Assembly: GCA_965243145.1 (NCBI GenBank)
Contig: CBDEUB010000002.1
Location: 558,001-622,000 of the forward strand
Direction: 5' to 3'
Source of the DNA: CBDBLK01 sp965243145
GTDB lineage: Bacteria; Bdellovibrionota; Bacteriovoracia; Bacteriovoracales; Bacteriovoracaceae
Length of the DNA stretch: 64,000 bases
A program made the translations under genes and the position numbers. Below are positions 1 to 7,834 of the stretch, one piece after another; the first letter of the stretch is position 1, and the number at the start of each line of letters is the position of its first letter. The notes beneath the pieces are model-generated. The model made no database searches. It was given only the letters and a program-made list of their open reading frames with translations, and was not told where the DNA came from.

Positions 1-557
1 GGGAAGAAGATCATTTCGTTATTACAATAATTCCAATTTAATGATCCATGGACTTTTATCAAAGATATATTTAGGCGGTTTATTTGAAATAAATCCTCAT
101 CAAATTTTGACAGAATCTTGCCAAGAAATCCATCAGTATATGGTATTTTTGATTGAGCAAGTGCATATTCTAAGACTCGATCATAGTTTAAAGTAATAAT
201 ACCTGTCATTTCATATTTTGGTTTTAATAAAAGGTAATCTAACATTGAAATGATTGGAGAAATAATTTGTCTATCTTTTACAACTTTATTTAAAAAAAGC
301 AAATCTTTATCAAGCACTTCTTTAACTATAATATCTCCAACACGGTCAAGTTCGTTTTCTGGTAATTTGTTAAGATTGTCTTCTAAGTTGGAGTTTGTAT
401 CTAATCCTTCTACACCATGTTCTAATAATATTGCGTTCAAGTCATCTGTACTTGGAATGCCGTAGGGAACAGTTGCTCCAGAACCCCAAATAATAACTGG
501 CGGGTCTTTTAATAATGTTTGAATAATTTTAAATACTTCTTCTGTTTCTTCTTTCAT
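1..557 (-). CDS. SIR2-like domain protein, C-terminus cut by window edge
   Basis: The first 185 residues are visible. A glycine-rich nucleotide-binding motif (GSGATVPYG, about residues 25-33) is followed by LNYD at about 123-126 and KVHGS at about 168-172. These match the NAD-binding loop, the Asn/Asp motif and the catalytic His of SIR2-like (SIR2_2 type) domains. In defence systems this family commonly degrades NAD+ during phage infection; that role is inferred here. The ATG lies 2 nt after the RmuC stop codon, so it is the third gene of a tight operon with RmuC and the reverse transcriptase. It contains no GGCC at all in 557 bases, unlike most of the window. Any C-terminal sensor or effector domain is outside the window. 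Confidence 0.85.
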   Translation of the reverse strand, partial: MKEETEEVFKIIQTLLKDPPVIIWGSGATVPYGIPSTDDLNAILLEHGVEGLDTNSNLEDNLNKLPENELDRVGDIIVKEVLDKDLLFLNKVVKDRQIISPIISMLDYLLLKPKYEMTGIITLNYDRVLEYALAQSKIPYTDGFLGKILSKFDEDLFQINRLNISLIKVHGSLNWNYCNNEMIFF

Positions 558-559
558 TT

Positions 560-1867
560 TTACTCATCCGATATTAAAACTTCTGCCCGTTCGTTAGGCA
601 GTTCTTCAACATTTTTTAGCTTGCGCTCTATAGTTCTCGATTTTCGAGATACATCTTCCATTTTATTTGAAGCCTCATCTAACTTCTTTTTAACCCCGTC
701 TAAGAGGTCTGAGAATTTGCCAAAATTGTTTTTGACGGCACCCAAAAGTTCCCAGACTTCAGAAGACCGCTTTTGGATGGCCAAAGTCCTAAATCCTACG
801 GAAAGACTGTTGAGCAGTCCTGCGAAATTAGTAGGGCCAGTTATGATAATGCAAAAATCCCTCTGAATGGAATCGACGAGGCCCGGCCGTCTCAAAATCT
901 CAGCATAAAGTCCCTCGGTTGGAAGAAACATAATGGCAAAATCCGTTGTTTTAGGGGGATCAATATATTTGTCTTTTATATTGCGGGCCTCTCTTTTTAT
1001 AGAGGCCTGTAAACTTGAAGATGCTGCCTCCATCGCTCCAAGATCGGATCGCTCTTGGGCATCTAACAACCTTTGATAATCCTCTTGAGGAAATTTGGAG
1101 TCGATAGCAAGATAAATGCACGGCCCTTTATCCAATCCTTGGCCTGGAAGTTTGACCGCATATTCTACACTGTTTTTCCTTATAGAAACATTTTTTTCGT
1201 ACTGCTCTGGACTCAAAATTTCTTCCAGGATATTACCCAATTGAAATTCACCCCAAGTTCCACGGGATTTAACATTGGTGAGAACCTTTTTGAGATCACC
1301 CACTCCTTGGGCCAAACTCTGCATTTCACCAAGGCCTTTGTGGACTTGATGGAGATTCTCTTCAACTTGTTTAAACGACTGCGAAAGTCTTTTTTCCAGA
1401 GTTCCTTGCAATTTTTCCTCTACTGTAGAGCGCATTTTTTCAAGTTGTTTTTCGTTATCATTTTGGATTTTTTCCAGCCTCTTTTCTACTGCATTTTTCA
1501 AGGTTTCTTGGGAATCAAGTCCGGCCTTGGATAGTTTTTCCAAGCTGTTTTTAAAATCACCGAACTGTCTGCTTTGTGTTTCAGCAAGTGCCTTAAAATT
1601 GTCCGTGATAGTTCTACTAAATTCGTGAATATTTTTTGTCATCTCCTCCCTCATTAATTGGGAGTTCTTGGAGTATTCGTTCCTATTGTTGGAAGATTCC
1701 TCTTTGAATGATTTTTCCAATCTCGAATGCTTCTCTTGAAGTAAGTTGGACACATTTACTCTTTCTTCAATTTTAACTTGAAATAGTATCCTCTTTAAAA
1801 GAACGAAAAAAGCAATATTCGATATAAGAATTAAAAATAAGATCGCAATGATTAAATAGTCGATCAT
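560..1867 (-). CDS. rmuC: RmuC-family protein
   Basis: 435 residues. It has an N-terminal membrane segment (about residues 4-25), a long charged coiled coil (about 30-190), then the conserved RmuC domain: GTWGEFQLG, LAIDSKFP, DFAIMFLPTEGLYAE and GPTNFAGLLNSL. A further coiled coil follows at the C-terminus. RmuC proteins are annotated as DNA recombination proteins with a predicted nuclease-like fold that limit inversions at short repeats; the biochemical activity is poorly defined. It sits between the reverse transcriptase (4 nt gap) and the SIR2-like gene (2 nt gap), an unusual location. Eleven GGCC sites in the gene, against none in the SIR2 gene, suggest a different history from its neighbours. 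Confidence 0.9.
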   Translation of the reverse strand: MIDYLIIAILFLILISNIAFFVLLKRILFQVKIEERVNVSNLLQEKHSRLEKSFKEESSNNRNEYSKNSQLMREEMTKNIHEFSRTITDNFKALAETQSRQFGDFKNSLEKLSKAGLDSQETLKNAVEKRLEKIQNDNEKQLEKMRSTVEEKLQGTLEKRLSQSFKQVEENLHQVHKGLGEMQSLAQGVGDLKKVLTNVKSRGTWGEFQLGNILEEILSPEQYEKNVSIRKNSVEYAVKLPGQGLDKGPCIYLAIDSKFPQEDYQRLLDAQERSDLGAMEAASSSLQASIKREARNIKDKYIDPPKTTDFAIMFLPTEGLYAEILRRPGLVDSIQRDFCIIITGPTNFAGLLNSLSVGFRTLAIQKRSSEVWELLGAVKNNFGKFSDLLDGVKKKLDEASNKMEDVSRKSRTIERKLKNVEELPNERAEVLISDE

Positions 1868-1871
1868 AAAG

Positions 1872-3332
1872 TCACTCTTTTATTTTTGGCCGTTGCTTTT
1901 TAGCAGCGTACTCATCAATTTTTTTATGTATCCAAGGTTTCATTCCGTTAATTTGAGAATCCCAAAGTCGGTACTTGGATTTTTCTTTATTGAAAACATC
2001 CAAAGACCTTTTGACATAATCCATAAAATTCATTTTTCTATTTTTGCTTCCGTCTTGATTTTTAGAATTTTTTAAATATGTTTCTTGAAAAATAAACGAT
2101 CGGTTAATTTCCCCGCATGGAGTATTTCGCACTAATCTTTTTATCTTTGATAATGCCCTTCCTTTATATCTGGAAATAGTATTATCTGAAAAGAATATTT
2201 TTCTGCCGTCAAAAAGGAAGCCTAAATAGTTTAAGGGGTCGCCTTTGCATACTTGAGATTGTTCCAAGCGAAAAGTTGTTCTGGTTGTTTTCTTGTCGGA
2301 AATTCTAAGATTCGGAGAACTCTCTTCCATCAGTTTTTTCATTTCGCTCAATATATCATCAAAAGAAAAGTCGGGCGGAAAAATGAACAGTATATCGTCC
2401 GAATACCTTCTATAATAACCGCCATACTTCTCCTCCATTTTCTTCATTTTAGAATCAAAATCGATCATATAAAGATTGGCAAGAACATCCGAAAGAGGCG
2501 CTCCTTGAGGGATGCCATGTGAATACTTATTTTTTTTCACTAATCCTTTCCCGACTACCAGTTCCCTATATTCTTGTGGAGTACACAATCTTTTTTTGTT
2601 TTTCTTGATTTGATTCCACTTTTCAAGGTTTATTCTTTTTCCGTCATTTCTGATGAGTCCGAGTATTTGGTAGAGTTCCCTATGAGAGACAACGCTGTAA
2701 TCGCAAAGAGATTTCAAAACCGTCAAGTAGTCTTCGGACAAAGCACCCAGTAGAAATTCTAATTGTTTTTTCAAGTGTATATGATCAAGGTTTTCAAAGA
2801 AATTCTCAATATCAATGGCCAACACATTGGCATTTTTTCTTCTAGCTATTTCATCGAAGGCTTCTTTGGCAAAATCTATGTTGCACTTTCCTTTATTTCC
2901 ATCTTTAGGAATTTTTCTATAGGCAACGATATTGTCGTTTAATTTTCGATTGTTGATTTCTTCTTCGTATTTTTTGCTTATAAGGTGCCTATAATATGAA
3001 AAAATTTGGACATCCTTATGAGCGGCATATTTAATGGGACGAATTTTAGAATACTGTTCCGAGAAAGGCCCTTCGTCACCACAAGTTTCCAATCCTATGC
3101 GTTTTAAATTATCTAGGTATTTTAGGTATTTCCCATATTTTCGATATTTCTTGGGCAATTCAATAAAAGGATGAAAATTATGCTCGGCAATTTTTTTTGG
3201 ATCATTAACAACGGACAGAGCGTGCTGTTTATTGGCAACAATCATATCAAAATGGAGATAATGTCTAGGACGAAATGGCCAATTCTGCACAGGTTCCCCT
3301 ATGACGAAAGAGCACCAGAGATAACGAAGCAC
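1872..3332 (-). CDS. Reverse transcriptase, defence-type candidate
   Basis: 486 residues. Palm motifs are clear: motif A with AIDIENFF (Asp174), motif B HGIPQGAPLSDVLANLY (about 272-288), motif C YSDD (about 310-313, Ser in place of the usual Ala), and a YLGF motif around the thumb boundary. There is no maturase or HNH domain, so it is not an ordinary group II intron enzyme. It is longer than retron enzymes and lacks their usual thumb signature as far as I can see. A stand-alone RT of this size next to a SIR2-like effector fits the defence-associated RT/Abi groups; the exact class cannot be assigned by eye. The start is uncertain; residues about 18-29 (NWPFRPRHYLHF) look conserved, so it is at or upstream of these. 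Confidence 0.88.
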   Translation of the reverse strand: MLRYLWCSFVIGEPVQNWPFRPRHYLHFDMIVANKQHALSVVNDPKKIAEHNFHPFIELPKKYRKYGKYLKYLDNLKRIGLETCGDEGPFSEQYSKIRPIKYAAHKDVQIFSYYRHLISKKYEEEINNRKLNDNIVAYRKIPKDGNKGKCNIDFAKEAFDEIARRKNANVLAIDIENFFENLDHIHLKKQLEFLLGALSEDYLTVLKSLCDYSVVSHRELYQILGLIRNDGKRINLEKWNQIKKNKKRLCTPQEYRELVVGKGLVKKNKYSHGIPQGAPLSDVLANLYMIDFDSKMKKMEEKYGGYYRRYSDDILFIFPPDFSFDDILSEMKKLMEESSPNLRISDKKTTRTTFRLEQSQVCKGDPLNYLGFLFDGRKIFFSDNTISRYKGRALSKIKRLVRNTPCGEINRSFIFQETYLKNSKNQDGSKNRKMNFMDYVKRSLDVFNKEKSKYRLWDSQINGMKPWIHKKIDEYAAKKQRPKIKE

Positions 3333-3759
3333 CCTAAACTCCTACTCTGGCCTCGGCAACACCTGTCACCCTCCATTGCAACTCTAGGGCTAAAATCGTA
3401 GATGCGAGCATACAACTAATGCATGCCGCTGTCTTAGTTGCCTTTAGGATAGGCGATGATTTCTACTATAAGCTTATAGTCGAAATTATCGCCGCCCTGT
3501 GTGCTTTGGCCGGTTGGCCATTGCCAAAGGCGATCATAAAACGCTCTCGATCATCAAGACCGACAGATGAGAAAGAACTTAGCGGCCAAATTAAGAAAAG
3601 ACAAATGCATTTAATCTTAATAATCATACTATTTAAGTATATTTCTCAAGAGTGGCCCAAAGCAAAAAACCGTTCCCGTTATGGCCTTTTTTCCAAGAAT
3701 TGACTTTTTGCTTTGTCGGCAGTAAGTCAATGGAAGGAACTTCAACTGGAGGCGATTTT
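3333..3759. other. Non-coding stretch upstream of reverse transcriptase, highly structured
   Basis: No convincing gene. It holds a 42-nt near-perfect palindrome (3452-3493) and a second inverted repeat at about 3503-3530. It lies directly upstream of the reverse transcriptase on the minus strand and upstream of the secreted protein gene on the plus strand. It could encode a structured RNA used by the RT, or simply hold promoters and terminators. Confidence 0.5.
3452..3493. repeat. 42-nt near-perfect palindrome
   Basis: The two 21-nt halves are complementary except for one G-T pair (3458/3487) and one T-C mismatch (3464/3481). The centre is the perfect palindrome ACTATAAGCTTATAGT. As RNA it would make a hairpin of about 20 pairs from either strand. 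No T tract follows, so a simple terminator is less likely. Confidence 0.85.
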
Positions 3760-4203
3760 ATGAAAAGGGCCATAACTTTCTTTTTAACATTCTTCATTTT
3801 TGCCTGGATGGCCGCTGACGCTTTGGCCTGCTCTCCTTCAGTACAAGGGTTGTCACCCAAACAAATGATACAAATGTTTTCTGAACTTGAAGAAGCTATA
3901 CTCACCGGAGGATTACCTCAAGAAAATTTAAAGCAAAAGTTCGATGAAGAAAAAAGTAAACGGTACACAACTATCGAAATTGAATTTAGTCCTCCTTCAA
4001 ATTTTGAGTTTCTATGGAACAATGTTGAAGTCGAACTCGGCCTATTGAACGATTGTGATGCAATTAAGGTCAAAGCAAAGGCCATGATTATAATGGACAT
4101 TGCAGGTAGCAAATGCCTCTATGAAACATATATCAATTACACACGCAAACATCCCTCTACATTTTTAGCAATTACTAGGGATCGATTTGTTTTTTGTGAT
4201 TAA
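3760..4203 (+). CDS. Small secreted or lipidated protein of unknown function
   Basis: 147 residues. The ATG at 3760 follows a GGAGG-like site (TGGAGGCG) at good spacing. An N-terminal signal sequence (MKRAITFFLTFF...) ends in ADALAC, so it is either cleaved after ALA or lipidated on the Cys. The mature part has three further Cys, at about residues 112, 127 and 146. I recognise no family. It is separated from both neighbours and is rich in GGCC near its 5' end, like the rest of the element. Confidence 0.65.
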   Translation: MKRAITFFLTFFIFAWMAADALACSPSVQGLSPKQMIQMFSELEEAILTGGLPQENLKQKFDEEKSKRYTTIEIEFSPPSNFEFLWNNVEVELGLLNDCDAIKVKAKAMIIMDIAGSKCLYETYINYTRKHPSTFLAITRDRFVFCD

Positions 4204-4338
4204 ATGAGTGTTTCGTTCGCGCTTTTTTTATCATAATTCATCATTGCCATCACTAAAACCGGCAGAAGCCCAAAGAGAGGCCTTGGCCAATCTTCTGTCA
4301 CTCCAATAGGAAAGTAGGTTCTTTGCCACTTATTTGGC
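4204..4338. other. Intergenic region between convergent genes
   Basis: It separates the secreted-protein gene from the convergent minus-strand gene. No clear hairpin-plus-T terminator or small gene was seen. Confidence 0.4.
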
Positions 4339-5025
4339 CTAGTTTTGTCTTAACTTTTTGTCGCTATTTGCGATGAGGCCATCTGTAATGGTTTTTATCC
4401 GTTCGTAACAAAGGAGCAGCGATCGTCTATTGTCACCATTAGAAGTTTGGGCAACGGAAACCAATGAGGACATTACTGAAGAAAAATCATATTTGAGTTG
4501 TTTCCCCGTTTTAGCAATGGTATCTAATTTTTCTTCCTGTTGGATTCTTTTAATCTGAACAGAACAAATTCCCCAGAGTATAATCAAAAAAACCACAAAG
4601 AAATAAAAGAAGTTGTTTAAGAAATCTGATTGAATATCATAAATTAAAAGCAAGTTCTTTCTATCAAAAAAATAGAAAATGTGGGAATGTAAAAAACCTG
4701 CTTTATTCAAGATGAGTTTATTTTTAAGTTGTTCAGAAGGCAATTTAAAATTAAAATTATCTCCCATACTAATATGAGTTTGTCCATTTTCTGTGTCATA
4801 GAGTTTGATTCCGTTGACGAATTTTGACGAAAAAAGAAAGCGATTTTGTTGCAACAGGGGAGTGAAAAGGTTTCCATGTTGAATATCTATTGCTTCCGCC
4901 TCTAGGAAATTCGTTGCTATTTCCTTGCCAATTACCTCAAGCAAATAATTAAAAGAGAAATAACCAATCATCAGTGAAATGATGATCGATAGGGCCAAAG
5001 CCATTTGTGTCTTAATTTTTCTCAT
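4339..5025 (-). CDS. Membrane protein with sensor-like architecture, no output domain
   Basis: 228 residues. A membrane segment at about 7-30 is followed by an extracytoplasmic region of about 110 residues, a second membrane segment at about 138-158 (FFYFFVVFLIILWGI) and a cytoplasmic helical tail of about 70 residues. The layout resembles the input half of a histidine kinase, but the tail has no H-box or ATPase domain. Last of three minus-strand genes, after a small secreted protein and a helix-turn-helix regulator. An envelope-sensing role is inference only. Confidence 0.6.
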   Translation of the reverse strand: MRKIKTQMALALSIIISLMIGYFSFNYLLEVIGKEIATNFLEAEAIDIQHGNLFTPLLQQNRFLFSSKFVNGIKLYDTENGQTHISMGDNFNFKLPSEQLKNKLILNKAGFLHSHIFYFFDRKNLLLIYDIQSDFLNNFFYFFVVFLIILWGICSVQIKRIQQEEKLDTIAKTGKQLKYDFSSVMSSLVSVAQTSNGDNRRSLLLCYERIKTITDGLIANSDKKLRQN

Positions 5026-5051
5026 TATTCGATCCTCCTAAATGGTTGTGT

Positions 5052-5372
5052 TTAGACGATATTATCCTCAATGTATTGATCTAAACTGTTAATAATCATC
5101 AATGCTTCTTCAATAGACTGGTTTGCCCTATTTTCAGTTTCCCGATCGAGATTTTCAGCGTCGTTGATGAGGTTGAGAAGTTTATCAATGCCAGAATGAA
5201 GGAGCACTTTTAAAACCCAATCTCGCCTGTCATGGCGTTCTCCGTATTCAATCCTTTGATCCAATTCAGCAATGGCAATTTCAATTGCAGAACTCGGAGT
5301 TTTGATAACATCTGCCTCTGTCTGAAAAGCAATAAAAATTGAAACTAAAGCGATAAAAAGTAGTCGTCCCAT
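5052..5372 (-). CDS. Small secreted helical protein
   Basis: 106 residues. The start at 5372 is chosen because AGGAGGG lies just upstream on the minus strand and a signal sequence follows directly (MGRLLFIALVSIFIAF, cleavage near TEA). The mature part is charged and predicted helical (IAELDQRIEYGERHDRRDW, then IEEALMIINSLDQYIE). No family recognised. It sits 26 nt upstream of the membrane protein gene and 19 nt downstream of the regulator gene, in the same operon. Confidence 0.6.
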   Translation of the reverse strand: MGRLLFIALVSIFIAFQTEADVIKTPSSAIEIAIAELDQRIEYGERHDRRDWVLKVLLHSGIDKLLNLINDAENLDRETENRANQSIEEALMIINSLDQYIEDNIV

Positions 5373-5391
5373 GGTGCCCTCCTGGTTGTTC

Positions 5392-6204
5392 TTAGCGATC
5401 CCGCGACTGTTCAAAGTCTTCGTGATCTAAAAGTCCGCAGAATCCCCCCACAAAAGAAAAGAACCTGCCTTGAAATTTCGGATTTCGGTAAATATCTTTA
5501 ATTTTCTGATAAGTTTCGCACATAATGTCTCTCGCTGTTTGAAGTCCCTTCTCGTTGAGTCCTGACGATGCTGCATAAACATAGTTTCCGGCCTTGCCAA
5601 AGTAATCTGGCCGATAGTGTTTTACATAAAGTCCGATTTGCTGCTTGATACTCTCGTGGTTTCTTATGAGAAGTCCCGGATTTTGCACAAAGAAGCGCTT
5701 ACCTTTGGGGTAGACGATTCCTTTCTTGACTAAAAGATTGATTGCCTTGATGCCTTTGGCACCCAAGATGCGTTTGAGTTGCTTTTCATTGGTGCCTTCT
5801 GGGATGGATGACAATTCGTAGGCAATAAAGACATTGTGATCCTGAAACAAAGACTCCAATTCGTAATCTTCCAAAATCTTGTTTTCGACAGGGTGCTTGG
5901 GAGCGTTTGCCCTACTTAATAAAGTTCCCATTTCCTCATTAATAAGCGAAATAACATCATTGATCAGCTTCTCATTATGAGAACCCTTCATCAGTTTGAT
6001 CATATTGTCCATGGTGGGCAAATTGCCCTTGTCGTTTTTGAGCCTATTAAAAGTGGGGCGGGCAATGCCGATCTTGTCCGCAATCTCACCATCGGGGAGA
6101 TTGGGGTGATTCCTTCTTAAATCGAGCATACAAATCTTCACGATTTTATTCCACCTGTCCAATTTCTCGTTTCTCGTCACTTTTTCATCTCCAAAATTGA
6201 GCAT
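5392..6204 (-). CDS. Helix-turn-helix transcriptional regulator
   Basis: 270 residues. An N-terminal helix-turn-helix is visible at about 35-60 (GEIADKIGIARPTFNRLKN), and a second possible winged-helix region at about 143-170 (GTNEKQLKRILGAKGIKAINLLVKKG). The C-terminal part (LNEKGLQTARDIMCETYQKI) loosely resembles TIGR02147-type regulators, which I hold weakly. It is the first gene of a three-gene minus-strand operon and diverges from the gene at 6446. The intergenic inverted repeat at 6284-6310 is a natural operator candidate. Confidence 0.65.
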   Translation of the reverse strand: MLNFGDEKVTRNEKLDRWNKIVKICMLDLRRNHPNLPDGEIADKIGIARPTFNRLKNDKGNLPTMDNMIKLMKGSHNEKLINDVISLINEEMGTLLSRANAPKHPVENKILEDYELESLFQDHNVFIAYELSSIPEGTNEKQLKRILGAKGIKAINLLVKKGIVYPKGKRFFVQNPGLLIRNHESIKQQIGLYVKHYRPDYFGKAGNYVYAASSGLNEKGLQTARDIMCETYQKIKDIYRNPKFQGRFFSFVGGFCGLLDHEDFEQSRDR

Positions 6205-6283
6205 TTTTCAAGTTGCCTTGTTTTATCACAAGTCAAGCGAGGATCAAGTACAATCTCAAAATCGGGTAAATTTTACATGATCA

Positions 6284-6310
6284 TTTCATGCTTAAAATTC
6301 AAGCGTGAAA
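6284..6310. promoter_or_regulatory. Inverted repeat in divergent intergenic region, operator candidate
   Basis: TTTCAtGCTT and AAGCgTGAAA are inverted around a 7-nt centre with one mismatch. TCAAGC also occurs at about 6233 and 6326 in the same 241-nt region, between the divergent regulator genes at 5392-6204 and 6446-6928. A possible plus-strand promoter is TTGAAA (from about 6390) with TACAGT 16 nt later. Binding is inferred. Confidence 0.4.
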
Positions 6311-6445
6311 TTTCCAACCAAATATCAAGCATTTAAGCAATCTCTCAAATTTCAATTTCATACTCGATGATATTTCTTTGATCACCCCTTGAAATAAATT
6401 TTAAGGCGTGTACAGTCCTTCAAACACAAAAAACTGGAGGACGAT

Positions 6446-6928
6446 ATGAGCGAAAACCTACTTAACGATTTAGAAGCGTGCCCCTTCAACACGAAAGAAA
6501 CGATCCTCGATGACCCTCTCGATATAGAAAAGTCATTTTCAGTGCAGAAAGAGGCCAGGCAGGTTATTCGCCACCTTGAGGTGGAAAAATCCTATCATCA
6601 GGCACAAATTATCAAGAGAATTATGGACAGATACCTAGGAACACGAGAACGCCAGGCCATACAATTCACCATTTTAGAGAATATGGCCCAGAGAGAGGCC
6701 GCCGAACGGTTGGGTGTCAGTAGGCGGGCCATACGAATCTATCAGGCCAGAGGTATTAAAAAAATCCAAAAAATCGTCCAACAATTTTATCAAAAAGATT
6801 TCATTAAAATTGGCCATTATTTCGATCTTTTGGAGCAAAAATATCCCGAAACTGCGGCCGATTATGCTGGCGGAGATTTTTGCCATGTCAACAAGTTGCC
6901 AAAACCCAAACCCGAGCTAAGTGATTGA
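6446..6928 (+). CDS. Sigma-70 region 4-like DNA-binding protein
   Basis: 160 residues, with CTGGAGG just upstream of the ATG. The middle (about 55-112) resembles sigma factor region 4: a helix ending in GTRERQAIQFTILENMAQREAAERLGVSR-type sequence, then a recognition helix (SRRAIRIYQARGIKKIQK). Regions 2 and 3 of a sigma factor are absent, so it is more likely a regulator than a complete sigma factor. It is the first plus-strand gene ahead of the conjugation operon and may control it. The repeats and hairpin at 6943-7004 lie directly downstream. Confidence 0.65.
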   Translation: MSENLLNDLEACPFNTKETILDDPLDIEKSFSVQKEARQVIRHLEVEKSYHQAQIIKRIMDRYLGTRERQAIQFTILENMAQREAAERLGVSRRAIRIYQARGIKKIQKIVQQFYQKDFIKIGHYFDLLEQKYPETAADYAGGDFCHVNKLPKPKPELSD

Positions 6929-6942
6929 TTTCACGATGTGTC

Positions 6943-6972
6943 TTGTTGCCATTTTGTTGCCCACTTGTTGCC
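6943..6972 (+). promoter_or_regulatory. Three TTGTTGCC repeats at 11-bp spacing
   Basis: TTGTTGCC occurs at 6943-6950, 6954-6961 and 6965-6972, each exactly 11 bp apart, so all three face nearly the same side of the helix. It lies between the sigma-like gene and the conjugation genes, just before a hairpin. A cooperative protein binding site is the likely meaning. Confidence 0.6.
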
Positions 6973-6977
6973 CTTTT

Positions 6978-7004
6978 GTCCCTTTATATAGGGGGACTTT
7001 TTTA
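6978..7004 (+). terminator. Short hairpin followed by T tract, possible attenuator
   Basis: GTCCC (6978-6982) pairs with GGGAC (6993-6997), followed by TTTTTT. The stem is short, so it may be a weak terminator or attenuator after the sigma-like gene and before the conjugation operon. Its position next to the TTGTTGCC repeats suggests regulated read-through. Confidence 0.4.
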
Positions 7005-7044
7005 TATGGCCCCATTTTAGGCCCAAAATAATTCGGAGGATTTT

Positions 7045-7374
7045 ATGAACCGCAGGATTCTTTCACTCGTCTGCAACCGAGATCAGGGCCATGGTGGGGA
7101 ATGTGGCACCGTTCATAGTTTGAGCAAATTTCGAGAAAAAAAGTCTCAAGCGGCAAGAATACGCAAAGAGAGTGGCGATGCCAAAGTTCAATATGGCCCT
7201 GAGTGGGGTTCATCACGGCATTTGGGAGAAAGAGAGAAGCTAGAGCGCTGGGAGTGTCCCTTGCCTCGTTGGCGGGACTTGCTTCCTTCAATCTTTGATG
7301 ACAACGAACGGGATGAAGAATTTGCAGAGATGGTTTTTAAAACTCTTGAAGGCGAATGGTGTTATACGGAATAG
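7045..7374 (+). CDS. Small hypothetical protein at head of conjugation operon
   Basis: 109 residues, ATG preceded by CGGAGG. Highly charged, with three Cys in the first 50 residues or so and an acidic C-terminal half (FDDNERDEEFAEMVFKTLEGE). No family recognised. It is followed closely by two more small genes and then the large lipoprotein gene, so it is probably co-transcribed with the T4SS genes. Confidence 0.55.
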   Translation: MNRRILSLVCNRDQGHGGECGTVHSLSKFREKKSQAARIRKESGDAKVQYGPEWGSSRHLGEREKLERWECPLPRWRDLLPSIFDDNERDEEFAEMVFKTLEGEWCYTE

Positions 7375-7383
7375 GAGAAGTTT

Positions 7384-7509
7384 ATGCACAGATTGTGGAA
7401 ATTGATAAGACGCTTTTTCACTAGGCCCATTAACTACGAATTGCTCCAACAGCAAAAAGAGCGGGATTATCTTCGCTACTACCGCTATATCAAAAATCTT
7501 TTTTTCTAG
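7384..7509 (+). CDS. 41-residue basic small protein
   Basis: It begins with ATG 8 nt after an AGGAG site and ends at TAG 7509. The sequence is basic and aromatic (MHRLWKLIRRFFTRP..., ending YRYIKNLFF). It fills the gap between two other genes of the operon exactly, and the next gene's ribosome site overlaps its stop codon. No family recognised. Confidence 0.5.
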   Translation: MHRLWKLIRRFFTRPINYELLQQQKERDYLRYYRYIKNLFF

Positions 7510-7519
7510 GAGGTGTGCC

Positions 7520-7816
7520 TTGTCTTATGCAGCTTTTAAAATAGTATTGCTTTATTTGAGTTTGGCCAATTCTCTATCATCTCAAATTGTAGCATCCAAC
7601 AAAGTGCTAAAAGAGAAACTCTCTCAACTTTACGATTCCATCAACCGGCACTGCCTTTGGGGAAACGAATCGAAAAACCTGCCTGATGAGATGGCATCTC
7701 ACTTTCGGGAAGTCTCTCAAATTTTAGAAAAGTGCCCTGGAGAACTTAGCTTTGAAGTCAGAAATGCCTTGTTTGAATTGGGATCGAGTATTCGATCAGA
7801 GAAGTCATCATTTTAA
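7520..7816 (+). CDS. Small secreted protein, TTG start
   Basis: 98 residues. TTG at 7520 follows TAGGAGG at suitable spacing. A hydrophobic N-terminal segment (AFKIVLLYLSLANSL) is probably a signal peptide. Two Cys are present (in NRHCLWGN and EKCPGE). No family recognised. It is 18 nt upstream of the large lipoprotein gene in the same operon. Confidence 0.55.
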   Translation: MSYAAFKIVLLYLSLANSLSSQIVASNKVLKEKLSQLYDSINRHCLWGNESKNLPDEMASHFREVSQILEKCPGELSFEVRNALFELGSSIRSEKSSF

Positions 7817-7834
7817 TTTGTACTGGAGGATTTT

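Noticed and set aside
1872..3332. Retron reading of the RT region
   Set aside because: The RT is longer than retron enzymes and I see no retron-type thumb motif; the hairpin lacks a recognisable msr/msd layout.
3419..3703. 94-codon plus-strand open frame upstream of the secreted protein gene
   Set aside because: It runs through the palindrome and has no ribosome site; composition is not protein-like.
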